Shown in pieces: positions 50,906-59,099 of a DNA stretch of 64,000 bases. Each line of letters begins with the position of its first letter. The stretch's first letter is position 1. Source of the DNA: Ruminococcaceae bacterium BL-4 (GTDB lineage: Bacteria > Bacillota > Clostridia > Oscillospirales > Acutalibacteraceae); the NCBI GenBank assembly GCA_902809935.1, contig LR778134.1, positions 682,001-746,000 of the forward strand, in the 5' to 3' direction. The position numbers and the translations under genes were made by a program. The notes below the pieces were generated by a model, which was not told the DNA's origin, searched no databases, and saw nothing but the letters and a program-made list of their open reading frames with translations.

Positions 50906-51667
50906 ATGAAAAATATGTTTGATTTGAACGGAAAAACCGCTCTGGTTACCGGTGGTACCAGAGGGTTGGGCCGCGGCATGGCGGAAGGCCTTGCCGAAGC
51001 AGGTGCAAAAGTCGTAATCGTCGGCTCTTCCGCAGGTGTTTTGAAAACTGCTGAAGAACTGCGTGCAAAAGGACTTGACGTTGCAGGAATTCGTGCAGAT
51101 TTAGGTCAGCGCGACAAAATCCCCGCCATGTTTCAGGAAGCATTGAAAATGCTCGGCGGTAAAATTGATATTCTTTTAAACGACGCCGGTGTTCAGCGCA
51201 GAAATCACTGTGAAGACTTTACCCTGGAAGACTGGGATACCGTCATTAATGTCAATTTAAACGCTGTCTTTGTGCTCTGTCAGCTGGCAGGGCGTGAAAT
51301 GCTTAAACAGGGCAGCGGAAAAATTATCAATATGGCTTCCATGCTAAGTTTCTTCGGTGGATTTACCGTTCCGGCCTATGCTGCCAGCAAGGGCGCTGTT
51401 GCTCAGCTGACAAAAGCGCTTTCCAATGAATGGGCAGGCAAAAATATTCAGGTGAATGCCATTGCTCCCGGTTATATGGCAACTGAGATGAATACCGCCC
51501 TGATTAACGACAACGGCCGTAATACTGAAATTTTGGCCCGAATTCCAGCCGGTCGCTGGGGTACCCCTGAAGATATGAAGGGCCTTGCGGTATTCTTAGC
51601 AAGCGACGCCTCCAATTATGTGAGCGGCGCCGTGATTCCGCTGGACGGCGGCTATCTGGCAAAATAA
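50906..51667 (+). CDS. kduD: 2-dehydro-3-deoxy-D-gluconate 5-dehydrogenase (KduD-type SDR)
   Basis: The 253-residue short-chain dehydrogenase starts MKNMFDLNGKTALVTGGTRG. It contains the cofactor loop TGGTRGLGRGMA, NDAGVQRR, catalytic Ser (NMASMLSF) and YAASK (about 153). Its length is identical to E. coli KduD. KduD reduces 2,5-diketo-3-deoxygluconate (DKII) to 2-keto-3-deoxygluconate. GTGGAGG precedes the ATG at 50906. Context (kduI two genes later, kdgK, eda) strongly supports this role. 5-ketogluconate reductase (IdnO) is the nearest alternative. Confidence 0.88.
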   Translation: MKNMFDLNGKTALVTGGTRGLGRGMAEGLAEAGAKVVIVGSSAGVLKTAEELRAKGLDVAGIRADLGQRDKIPAMFQEALKMLGGKIDILLNDAGVQRRNHCEDFTLEDWDTVINVNLNAVFVLCQLAGREMLKQGSGKIINMASMLSFFGGFTVPAYAASKGAVAQLTKALSNEWAGKNIQVNAIAPGYMATEMNTALINDNGRNTEILARIPAGRWGTPEDMKGLAVFLASDASNYVSGAVIPLDGGYLAK

Positions 51668-51679
51668 GGAGGACTTTAA

Positions 51680-52039
51680 ATGGAAGCGAAAGATTTTAAT
51701 TTTGAAATGGCACATATCGGCATCAATCAGGAAAATGCCGAAGAAGCAAAAAAAACAGCTGCTCTTTTAAACGCTCTTTTTGGATTTCCCACAAGGGAAA
51801 CAGACGGCTCTATCTTTGTTAACGAGCAGTTTGAAGTGATGAAGTCCCCCTTCCTCGGGAAGCTTGGACACATCGCGATCCGCACGGACGACCCGGAAAA
51901 AGCGCGCAAGTATCTCGAAGAAAAAGGCATCAAATTTAACGAAAGCTCCGCGAACTACGGCCCCGACGGCAAACTCAATACCATCTATTTTGCAGAAGAT
52001 ATTGCAGGATTTGCCTTCCACCTTGTTCGCAGAAAATAA
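51680..52039 (+). CDS. VOC-superfamily protein in the uronate operon, function unknown
   Basis: The 119-residue protein has a single vicinal-oxygen-chelate fold: MAHIGINQENAEEAKKTAAL (first beta strand with His), FEVMKSPFLGKLGHIAIRTD (second His region), DPEKARKYLEEKGIKFNESS, then LNTIYFAEDIAGFAFHLVRR. VOC proteins are lyases, isomerases or dioxygenases that use a divalent metal; the metal ligands here look partly kept (His, His, Glu/Asp). It is locked between kduD (12 nt) and kduI (19 nt), with GGAGGA upstream. It may act on an aldo/keto intermediate of the pathway. Confidence 0.88.
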   Translation: MEAKDFNFEMAHIGINQENAEEAKKTAALLNALFGFPTRETDGSIFVNEQFEVMKSPFLGKLGHIAIRTDDPEKARKYLEEKGIKFNESSANYGPDGKLNTIYFAEDIAGFAFHLVRRK

Positions 52040-52058
52040 TAGATCAAGGAGGTTATTT

Positions 52059-52904
52059 ATGATGGATATTCGTTACAGCACAAATCCGCGCGACGTCAAA
52101 CGCTATACAACTGACGAGCTGCGGAAGGAGTTTTTAATTCAAAATCTTTATATTCCGGATCAGGTTACCGCTACTTATTCCCATGTTGACCGCATGGTTG
52201 TCCTCGGGATCTACCCTGTCAATCAGAAAGTCTCCATTGATCAGGGTATCGATATTTGGAAAAATTTCGGCACTCATTATTTTCTGGAGCGCCGTGAAGC
52301 CGGTGTCTTTAATTTGGGCGGAAAAGGTTCGATCACTGCCGACGGCAAAAACTATCCTATGGGATTTGAGGACTGCCTTTACATTACTATGGGAACAAAA
52401 GAAGTAACCTTCGAGAGCGCTGATCCAAAAAATCCCGCAAGATTTTATCTGGTTTCCGCTCCGGCACATAAGCCCTGCAAAACAACTTTTATTTCTTTTG
52501 ACCAAGCAAACAAGCGCCCCTGCGGCAGTGAAGAAACTGCAAACAAGCGCGTCATTAATCAGTTTATTCATCCGGATGTTCTGGAGACCTGCCAGCTTTC
52601 CATGGGTCTTACCCAACTAGCGCCCGGCAGCGTTTGGAACACCATGCCCGCCCATACTCATGAGCGTCGTATGGAGGTTTATACCTACTTTAATATTCCA
52701 AAAGACAACGTCGTTTTTCACATGATGGGACAGCCGCAGGAAACCCGCCATATCGTCATGCAGAATTATGATGCTGTGATCTCTCCTGCATGGTCGATTC
52801 ACGCTGGCTGTGGAACCTCTAATTATACCTTTATCTGGGCAATGGGCGGCGAAAACAAAGCGTTCGATGATATGGATGATATTGCGATTCCAGATATGCG
52901 ATAA
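52059..52904 (+). CDS. kduI: 5-dehydro-4-deoxy-D-glucuronate isomerase
   Basis: The 281-residue cupin-fold enzyme starts MMDIRYSTNPRDVKRYTTDE. The zinc ligands are in PAHTHERRMEVYTYFN (about H198, H200, E205) and the family motif SPAWSIHAGCGTSNYTFIW occurs near the C-terminus, giving the final His. It isomerises 5-keto-4-deoxyuronate (DKI) to DKII. The length matches E. coli KduI (278). AAGGAGG precedes the two adjacent ATG codons. Confidence 0.94.
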   Translation: MMDIRYSTNPRDVKRYTTDELRKEFLIQNLYIPDQVTATYSHVDRMVVLGIYPVNQKVSIDQGIDIWKNFGTHYFLERREAGVFNLGGKGSITADGKNYPMGFEDCLYITMGTKEVTFESADPKNPARFYLVSAPAHKPCKTTFISFDQANKRPCGSEETANKRVINQFIHPDVLETCQLSMGLTQLAPGSVWNTMPAHTHERRMEVYTYFNIPKDNVVFHMMGQPQETRHIVMQNYDAVISPAWSIHAGCGTSNYTFIWAMGGENKAFDDMDDIAIPDMR

Positions 52905-52994
52905 TTTTTCTGATAAAAAGAACGAAGCGATTTCCTGCAATATTAAAGCAGTCATTTCATTTTTGAAATTCTGCTTGTGAGGTGTTTTCATCGA

Positions 52995-53951
52995 ATGAAC
53001 AAAAAAATTCTGACTTCTGGGGAGCCAATGGGGCTTTTTATCGCCGAGGAAGAAGCGCTTCTTGAAGATGTCAGGCATTTTTCCACATCGGTCGCCGGTG
53101 CGGAATTTAACGTAGCCGTAGGTCTTACCAGATTAGGGCATACCGTTGGTTATCTTACAAAACTCGGCCGTGATCCCTTTGGTCGCCAGATTATCAAAGT
53201 CATGAATCAGAATGGTATTGATACCTCTCTGACGGTAACTTCGGACGATCATGCTACCGGATTTATGCTTAAAAGCAAGACCGTTCATGGCGATCCGGAT
53301 ATTTATTATTACCGCAAAAATTCAGCGGCTTCCACCATTTGCCCCGACGACGTAAAAGGACTCGACTTAAAAGAGTGGGACGCGATCCATTTGACCGGCA
53401 TTCTTCCGGCAATTTCGGAATCTGCCCATCAAACGACGATTTGCCTGATGAAAAAGGCAAAAGAAGCCGGTATCCCGATCTTTTTCGATCCGAATCTGCG
53501 TGAGCAGTTATGGAAAAACCGTGAAACAATGGTACAAAGCATCAATCATCTTGCTTCGATGGCAGACTATGTGATGCCGGGAGAGAATGAAGGAAAAATA
53601 CTTTGCGGCAGTGATAATCCCGCCAAAATTGGAGATTTTTATCTTCAAAACGGTGCAAAAACAGTAATTGTCAAGACTGGTTCAAATGGAGCATGGGCAA
53701 TTACAAAAGATCAAAAGCTCCATATTCCTGCCTATGTGCCTAAAAAGATTGTAGACACAGTCGGCGCAGGAGATGGTTTTGCAGCCGGCGTCATCAGTGC
53801 TGTTTTAGAGGGACTTCCCCTCGAAAAAGCCATTCTGCGCGGCAATGCCATTGGCGTAATTCAAATCATGAACGTCAGTGACAATGAAGGGCTCCCCACT
53901 CGGGAAGAACTCAGCCGTTTTATGACGGAAAATCAACCGAAAAGCAACTGA
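52995..53951 (+). CDS. kdgK: 2-keto-3-deoxygluconate kinase (PfkB family)
   Basis: The 318-residue ribokinase-fold enzyme starts MNKKILTSGEPMGLFIAEEE, with VAGAEFNVAVGLTRLGHTVG, FFDPNLREQLWKN and the PfkB signature VDTVGAGDGFAAGVISAVLE, including the catalytic Asp. It phosphorylates KDG to KDPG. GAGGTG lies about 10 nt before the ATG at 52995; an ATG at 52977 lacks a site. A 90-nt gap separates it from kduI, but no terminator lies there. Confidence 0.92.
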   Translation: MNKKILTSGEPMGLFIAEEEALLEDVRHFSTSVAGAEFNVAVGLTRLGHTVGYLTKLGRDPFGRQIIKVMNQNGIDTSLTVTSDDHATGFMLKSKTVHGDPDIYYYRKNSAASTICPDDVKGLDLKEWDAIHLTGILPAISESAHQTTICLMKKAKEAGIPIFFDPNLREQLWKNRETMVQSINHLASMADYVMPGENEGKILCGSDNPAKIGDFYLQNGAKTVIVKTGSNGAWAITKDQKLHIPAYVPKKIVDTVGAGDGFAAGVISAVLEGLPLEKAILRGNAIGVIQIMNVSDNEGLPTREELSRFMTENQPKSN

Positions 53952-53968
53952 AAGGAGATTGTTCCCAA

Positions 53969-54601
53969 ATGAATATTTATGAAATTCTGCAAAAGGTGGG
54001 AATCGTCCCCGTTATCAAAATTGATACGGCGGCCCACGCGGTACCGCTCGCTAAAGCGCTCAAAAACGGTGGACTCCCCGCCGCAGAGATCACTTTTCGC
54101 AGCGAAGCCGCCGAAGAGTCTATTCGTGCGATTTCTAAAGAAGTTCCCGATCTGTTTCTCTGTGCCGGAACCGTCCTAACTCCCTCCCTTGCACGGCAGG
54201 CAGTGGACGCCGGCGCAAAAGCGATCATCAGCCCGGGTACAAATCTTGAGACCATCAGCTGGTGCAAAGAAAAAAACATTCCGGTAATTCCGGGGTGTGC
54301 CACTCCTTCTGAAGTAGAAGCCTGTATGCGCGAAGGATTGGATCTTGTAAAATTATTTCCATCAGAAGTTGTGGGTGGGGTAGCAATGCTCAAAGCACTC
54401 TCCGGACCCTATGCTTCCATGCGCTTTATGCCGACAGGCGGCGTAAAGCCTAATAATGTGAAAGACTATCTATCCCAGAAAAATGTATTGGCCTGCGGTG
54501 GAACATGGATCGTTCCGAGCGATCTCTTAAAAGCCGGAAATTTTGAAGAGATCGAACGACTTGCAAAAGAAGCTGCAGTACTACGGGATGAAGTCCGATA
54601 A
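53969..54601 (+). CDS. eda: KDPG/KHG aldolase
   Basis: The 210-residue class I aldolase has GLPAAEITFRSEAAEESIRA, FLCAGTVLTPSLARQAVDAG, AIISPGTNLETISWC, IPVIPGCATPSEVEACM and the Schiff-base Lys in LVKLFPSEVVGGV, with RFMPTGGVKPNNVKDYL. It splits KDPG into pyruvate and glyceraldehyde-3-phosphate. AAAGGAGA supports the ATG. It is the last gene of the operon and is followed by a terminator. Confidence 0.95.
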   Translation: MNIYEILQKVGIVPVIKIDTAAHAVPLAKALKNGGLPAAEITFRSEAAEESIRAISKEVPDLFLCAGTVLTPSLARQAVDAGAKAIISPGTNLETISWCKEKNIPVIPGCATPSEVEACMREGLDLVKLFPSEVVGGVAMLKALSGPYASMRFMPTGGVKPNNVKDYLSQKNVLACGGTWIVPSDLLKAGNFEEIERLAKEAAVLRDEVR

Positions 54602-54650
54602 AACTGTGATTTTCTTTTTTCCTCCTTAAAAAATAAAATCAAAACAGAGA

Positions 54651-54682
54651 AAACAGTCATTTTTAAATGACTGTTTTTTCTG
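54651..54682 (+). terminator. Terminator of the TRAP/uronate operon
   Basis: AACAGTCATTT pairs with AAATGACTGTT around a TT loop and is followed by TTTTTT. Confidence 0.8.
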
Positions 54683-54730
54683 TTTTAGAAATTATTATTT
54701 AAAAAAGGATAAATTTGTTCAATTTGTCCT

Positions 54731-54759
54731 TTGAGAAATTCGTTGAGATCCGTTATAAT
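54731..54759 (+). promoter_or_regulatory. Promoter of the CarD-type regulator gene
   Basis: TTGAGA (54731-54736) and TATAAT (54754-54759) with a 17-nt spacer. Confidence 0.7.
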
Positions 54760-54831
54760 GTATATATAGGAATTTATTTTTCGTGCAAAATAACATTTGC
54801 CACTGATTCATTAAAGGAGATAGATTATTTC

Positions 54832-55341
54832 ATGCAGCAATTTCAAAAAGGAGATCCTGTCGTTTATGGGAATAACGGTGTTTGTTTAATCGAGGGGATT
54901 GAAAAGCTTCGGTATTCATCTTCCTCTCCGGCACAGTCCTACTATATTCTGAATCCGGTCGATCATTCTTCAAAGATCTTTCTTCCAATTAAAAATGAAG
55001 ATCTGACCAAAAAGATTCGCCCAATTATTAAGAAGCAGGAAATTGAAGATATTTTGACCGGAGTTACCGGTGAAAAGATAGACTGGATTGAAGACAAAAA
55101 TGAGCGAAATGCCTGTTTTTCTAAAATTATTCGTGAATGTATTCCCCAAAAGCTGATCTGCATGGTGCGGTGTATCTTTCTGCGGAAAGAAAATCTCCAG
55201 AAGGATGGCAAAAAGATTTCTTCTACAGACGAAACGGTTTTAAAATCTGCGGAAAAACTGATTCGGGAAGAAATTTCTTATTCTCTTGAGATTGCTCCCG
55301 AAAAAGTGGAATCCTATATTCGTTCCGTCGTCAACGCTTAA
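54832..55341 (+). CDS. CarD/CdnL-family transcription regulator
   Basis: The 169-residue protein starts MQQFQKGDPVVYGNNGVCLI, the CarD/TRCF RNA-polymerase-interacting fold, with SYYILNPVDHSSKIFLPIKN, and a helical C-terminal domain (LKSAEKLIREEISYSLEIAP, EKVESYIR) typical of CdnL. It binds RNA polymerase beta and affects promoter open complexes, often at rRNA promoters. The ATG at 54832 has AAAGGAGA upstream; earlier in-frame starts cover non-conserved residues upstream. It is followed by its own terminator. Confidence 0.92.
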   Translation: MQQFQKGDPVVYGNNGVCLIEGIEKLRYSSSSPAQSYYILNPVDHSSKIFLPIKNEDLTKKIRPIIKKQEIEDILTGVTGEKIDWIEDKNERNACFSKIIRECIPQKLICMVRCIFLRKENLQKDGKKISSTDETVLKSAEKLIREEISYSLEIAPEKVESYIRSVVNA

Positions 55342-55365
55342 TTTCATCATAAAATAAATAAAAAA

Positions 55366-55403
55366 GAAAGTCTGCAGAAAATTTCTGCAGGCTTTTCTTT
55401 TTT
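55366..55403 (+). terminator. Terminator of the CarD-type gene
   Basis: TCTGCAGAAA and TTTCTGCAGG form a stem followed by TTTTCTTTTTT. Confidence 0.75.
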
Positions 55404-55456
55404 CACTTTCTTGTTTGTGCTATAATTCGATTATCGTTAAAAAGGGGTGGGGTTCT

Positions 55457-56227
55457 TTGAAAATCGCAATCGTTACAGGAGCCTCCAGCGGGCTCGGAAA
55501 AGAATTTGTAAAAATTTTAGACAGAAAAGAATGTTTAAACGAAATCTGGGTAATTGCCCGGAGGGAGAATCGGCTGCAGGAACTGCAGATTGGCTGCAGC
55601 ACTCCTCTGCGAATTTTGCCTCTTGATCTAACAGAAAAGGAGTCGATCCGAAAAGTCACTTCTCTCCTAAAGGAAGAAAATCCCGAGGTAGAATTTTTGA
55701 TCAACGCCGCCGGTATGGGAAAAATCGGAAGCTATCGTGAACTTTCTCTCCAAGACTGTGAAACAATGATCGATCTTAATTGCCGTGCTGCTGTCTCGAT
55801 GACGCAGGGCGTTCTTCCATTTATGAAAAAAGGCAGCCATATTCTTGAGATTTGTTCCACTGCGGCGTTTCAGCCGTTTCCTTATCTCAATGTCTATGCT
55901 GCCAGCAAAGCTTTTTTATATCGTTACAGCCGTGCCCTGCGTGTTGAGCTTTTCTCCCGCAGAATCTCTGTGACAGCTATCTGCCCCTATTGGGTAAAGG
56001 ATACCGAATTTATCGACACTGCAAAAAAGACACAGAACAGCTCTTATATTCACAGTTTTCCGCTGGCCTCCAAGGAAAAGACCGTCGTCAAATGGGCATT
56101 TCAGGATGCAAAACTTGGTTTTGCAGTTTCTACTCCCGGGCCGGTCTGTTTTCTACACCGAATTACTGCAAAATTCATTCCACATGAACTGATGATGGGA
56201 ATGTGGTCTTTAATTCGCAGAATCTGA
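55457..56227 (+). CDS. Short-chain dehydrogenase/reductase of unknown substrate
   Basis: The 256-residue SDR starts LKIAIVTGASSGLGKEFVKI (TTG start at 55457, GGGGTGG upstream). It has the cofactor motif TGASSGLG, INAAGMGKIG (NAAG), the catalytic Ser and YAASK (about 156). Longer frames from 55415 have no ribosome binding site. The C-terminal extension ends in LIRRI, and a basic motif (SKEKTVVKWAFQDAKLGF) resembles YqjQ/DltE-type SDRs; substrate unknown. It converges on the CorA gene with 4 nt between the stops. Confidence 0.88.
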   Translation: MKIAIVTGASSGLGKEFVKILDRKECLNEIWVIARRENRLQELQIGCSTPLRILPLDLTEKESIRKVTSLLKEENPEVEFLINAAGMGKIGSYRELSLQDCETMIDLNCRAAVSMTQGVLPFMKKGSHILEICSTAAFQPFPYLNVYAASKAFLYRYSRALRVELFSRRISVTAICPYWVKDTEFIDTAKKTQNSSYIHSFPLASKEKTVVKWAFQDAKLGFAVSTPGPVCFLHRITAKFIPHELMMGMWSLIRRI

Positions 56228-56231
56228 TCTT

Positions 56232-57062
56232 TTAAAACCATTTTTTCTTTTTGAAAATCCAGCCGCAAATTCCACAGACTGTAATACTCAGAACAATCAC
56301 ATACAAATACCCATAATTCCAACTATATTCCGGCATTTTCACATTCATTCCGAACCAGCCGACAATCAATGTCAGCGGGAGAAATACCGCTGTTAGAACC
56401 GTAAAAACTTTCATGATCTGGTTTTGTTCGATATCAATTTTTGACTGGTATGCTTCTCTGGTCTGGGTCAAAAACTCACGCAGATCCAGCACAAACTTTT
56501 TGAGAGATTCTATTCTTTTGCTTAAAACATCAAAACGATGGCTGCTTTCTTTTGGGATAATCCCATTTTCATTTTCCGCGAGGCGGTCAATGATGGTTTG
56601 CAGCTGTTCATAATATCTTTTTATCTTTAAAAGTTCCCTGCGCATTTCGACAATGCGGGAAACCGCCCCTTCTACGGGCTTCTGTGTTTCTAAAAGCCCT
56701 GTTTCTAATTCACTGATAGAATTTTCAAAACGCTGAAGCGTGTCCAAATCCTCTGAAGTCAACTGAAAAAAGAGTTCTGAAAGCTGATAAAAAGGGTCCC
56801 ATTCCTGCGGCATTTCTTTTAAAATCGAAATACACCGAACACTTTCCCCTAAATAGATCAACCTTTCTTGACTGCAATATAAATGCTGTCTTTCTTCGTT
56901 TTTTTTCGAATTTTTCACATCCCGCCAGAAAAAAGTAAGATAATAGGCGTTGTCTGGAAGCAACGCACAAATATGCCTTGCAGAATGAATTCGTTTCTGC
57001 AGTTCTTCTCCGATATAAGGCTTCAAAGCTTCCGGATTTCCGGATTTAAAAATCGTCATCAT
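56232..57062 (-). CDS. CorA-like magnesium transporter family protein
   Basis: The 276-residue protein has a cytoplasmic helical domain with long coiled-coil segments (LSKRIESLKKFVLDLREFLT) and two C-terminal membrane helices. The first is followed by the CorA GMN motif (LTLIVGWFGMNVKMPEYSWN). It is short (classical CorA is about 315) because the N-terminal alpha/beta domain is reduced. CorA proteins form pentameric Mg2+/Co2+ channels. Two adjacent ATGs follow AAAGGAAG. Confidence 0.88.
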   Translation of the reverse strand: MMTIFKSGNPEALKPYIGEELQKRIHSARHICALLPDNAYYLTFFWRDVKNSKKNEERQHLYCSQERLIYLGESVRCISILKEMPQEWDPFYQLSELFFQLTSEDLDTLQRFENSISELETGLLETQKPVEGAVSRIVEMRRELLKIKRYYEQLQTIIDRLAENENGIIPKESSHRFDVLSKRIESLKKFVLDLREFLTQTREAYQSKIDIEQNQIMKVFTVLTAVFLPLTLIVGWFGMNVKMPEYSWNYGYLYVIVLSITVCGICGWIFKKKKWF

Positions 57063-57088
57063 AAATTTTTATCTTCCTTTTTCCAAAA

Positions 57089-58048
57089 TTAGAAAAGCCC
57101 CGCTGGAATTTTTAAATTTTCCCGTGGAACATGACTCCAGTCAAAATGTGCCGCCAATTCTTTTGCAGAGATTGCTTTTGGCTCATTTAACTGGCCTGCC
57201 AGATATGCAAGCCGTCCCAGAATCTCTGGGGCGGTATATTTTTTGCGTAAAGTTTCGAGACTTACATCATGATCCCTTTTAGAGAGTCGTTTTCCGTCTG
57301 GGGAAAGTAACACCGGAATATGATAAAAACGCGGCACAGGTGCTTTTAAAAGCCGATAAAGGTAGATCTGAGGTGCAGTAGAAGGAAGAAGGTCCTGTCC
57401 CCGCACAACTTCCGTTACTTTCATGCGAATATCATCCACTACAACCGCAAGCTGATAAGCAAAACCGCCATCAGAACGCCGTATAACAAAGTCACCAAAC
57501 TCCTGAGCGGGATTCTCGCAGCATTTTCCAAGGCAGCCGTCTTCAAACGAAATTTTCTCATCCGGCACTTCAATTCGATAAGCTGGCGAATGTTTTTTCA
57601 TTTTTTGACCTATTTCTTCCTGTGAAAGTGCTTTGCAGCGGCCATCATAAACAACACGTCCATCTGAAAGATGGGGGGCATTGGCACCATGAAGCTGTGA
57701 ACGCGTACAAAAACAGGGATAAATTTTTGCGCTTTGCTGCAGCTTTAAAAATACTTTCCGATAGATATCTTTGCATTCGCTTTGAAAATACGGTGCATAT
57801 TTTCCACCTTTTGTTCCGCCTTCAGAAAAAGAAAGCCCTAACCATAAAAGATCCTCTTCCAGTTGTTCTGCAAATTTTTGGTTGGTTCGCTCCGGGTCTA
57901 AATCTTCCTGCCGAAGCACCCAAGTTCCATTTTTAGAGCGAATGGAAAGCCAACTTAAAAGTGCGCAGAAAAGATTTCCCAAATGCATTCTTCCACTCGG
58001 CGTTGGTGCAAATCTTCCCCGCAAAATAAGATTTTCTGTTGAATCCAA
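57089..58048 (-). CDS. gluQ: Glutamyl-Q tRNA(Asp) synthetase
   Basis: The 319-residue class I enzyme resembles the catalytic core of GluRS without an anticodon-binding domain. It shows RFAPTPSGRMHLGNLFCALL (HIGH-like), YPCFCTRSQ with DGRC further on (zinc site) and the LLSPDGKRLSKRDHDVS motif (KLSKR). It transfers glutamate to queuosine in tRNA-Asp. The TTG at 58048 has AAGAAGGG 6 nt upstream; a TTG at 58054 would overlap that site. It lies 13 nt downstream of the SGNH hydrolase gene. Confidence 0.92.
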   Translation of the reverse strand: MDSTENLILRGRFAPTPSGRMHLGNLFCALLSWLSIRSKNGTWVLRQEDLDPERTNQKFAEQLEEDLLWLGLSFSEGGTKGGKYAPYFQSECKDIYRKVFLKLQQSAKIYPCFCTRSQLHGANAPHLSDGRVVYDGRCKALSQEEIGQKMKKHSPAYRIEVPDEKISFEDGCLGKCCENPAQEFGDFVIRRSDGGFAYQLAVVVDDIRMKVTEVVRGQDLLPSTAPQIYLYRLLKAPVPRFYHIPVLLSPDGKRLSKRDHDVSLETLRKKYTAPEILGRLAYLAGQLNEPKAISAKELAAHFDWSHVPRENLKIPAGLF

Positions 58049-58061
58049 ATTCAACCCTTCT

Positions 58062-59045
58062 TTATCCGAGGTTCACCAAATAATCTACCCATTTCTGGCA
58101 GTATTCCATATTGGGATGAATTCCATCCGTGCTGGCATCGTCCGGCAAAGCCCCTTCGGAATTTTTAACGGCAGATGCAACATCAACAAAGGTGGATTCT
58201 GTATCTTTTGCGATTTTCTTTAGCTCCTCATTGGCACTGTCTACTGCGGAATTGGTAAGATTCCGTTCATCCGGATCATTGCTGACTGCTTTCGCTACCG
58301 GAAAAAGAGAAGTCAAATAGATTTTTGCATTTGGCTGGTATTCTTTGACCTTTTGAATCAAAGTTTTATATTCTGAAATAAAGGTATCGCGGCTGGACCA
58401 GCCAAGTTCATTTTCTCCAAAGACCAGATAGACTCGGTCATAATTTTTTCCGTTATTAAGTTCCTCTACAACCGGAATATTATGTCCTACCATTGTCTCA
58501 TCCATTGCTGTAGAAACATTTAATCCTTTTCTAAAAAAGCAATCACTATTTCCAACTAAGCCATATGTATTGAGATCTTCCAGCAAAGAATTTCCCAAAA
58601 AGGCTGCATGATCAAAAATGTTGCTGCTGTCGGAATTGGCCATTGAATCAGAAGGCTGAGAGACCGGTTCCATCAACTGAGAAGATACTGCATCCGCTTT
58701 TTGAGGGGATACATTATCTTGGTGACACGCTTTTGTAAAAAGCAGAATGAGAAACAGCAAAATTAAAATGCATATTACAACGATTAAAGCTCTTCTTTTT
58801 AAAACTTTTTTGTCGTACTTTTCTTTTACAGTGGATTTTTTTCCATGGCGGATTACTTGTTCCGCTTTATTTTTCGACTTTTCTATCAGGTCAAAATCAT
58901 ATTTTTCTTCAAAATTTTTTTCGTCTTGCTGCAAAACTTTTTTCCAAGATTCATTTTCGTCTTGTTCCTTCAAATTTTTATTTTCAGCGGGACTTGCTTT
59001 TCCTTTTTGAGCTTGTTCTTCCGAATCTTTTTTTCCCTCATCCAT
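58062..59045 (-). CDS. Membrane-anchored SGNH/GDSL hydrolase
   Basis: The 327-residue protein has an acidic/Lys-rich cytoplasmic N-terminus (about 1-85), one membrane helix (RALIVVICILILLFLILLFT), a linker and an extracellular SGNH domain. Catalytic blocks are AFLGNSLLEDL (block I, Ser, with Asn where GDS has Asp), VFGENELGW (block III) and ASTDGIHPNMEY (block V Asp and His). Such proteins deacylate or process wall polymers; the substrate is unknown. It is upstream of gluQ with 13 nt between. Confidence 0.88.
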   Translation of the reverse strand: MDEGKKDSEEQAQKGKASPAENKNLKEQDENESWKKVLQQDEKNFEEKYDFDLIEKSKNKAEQVIRHGKKSTVKEKYDKKVLKRRALIVVICILILLFLILLFTKACHQDNVSPQKADAVSSQLMEPVSQPSDSMANSDSSNIFDHAAFLGNSLLEDLNTYGLVGNSDCFFRKGLNVSTAMDETMVGHNIPVVEELNNGKNYDRVYLVFGENELGWSSRDTFISEYKTLIQKVKEYQPNAKIYLTSLFPVAKAVSNDPDERNLTNSAVDSANEELKKIAKDTESTFVDVASAVKNSEGALPDDASTDGIHPNMEYCQKWVDYLVNLG

Positions 59046-59099
59046 AAAAATTCCTCCTGTTTTTTGCCCCGCTTTTTATCTTGTTTTAATATTTCTAAA

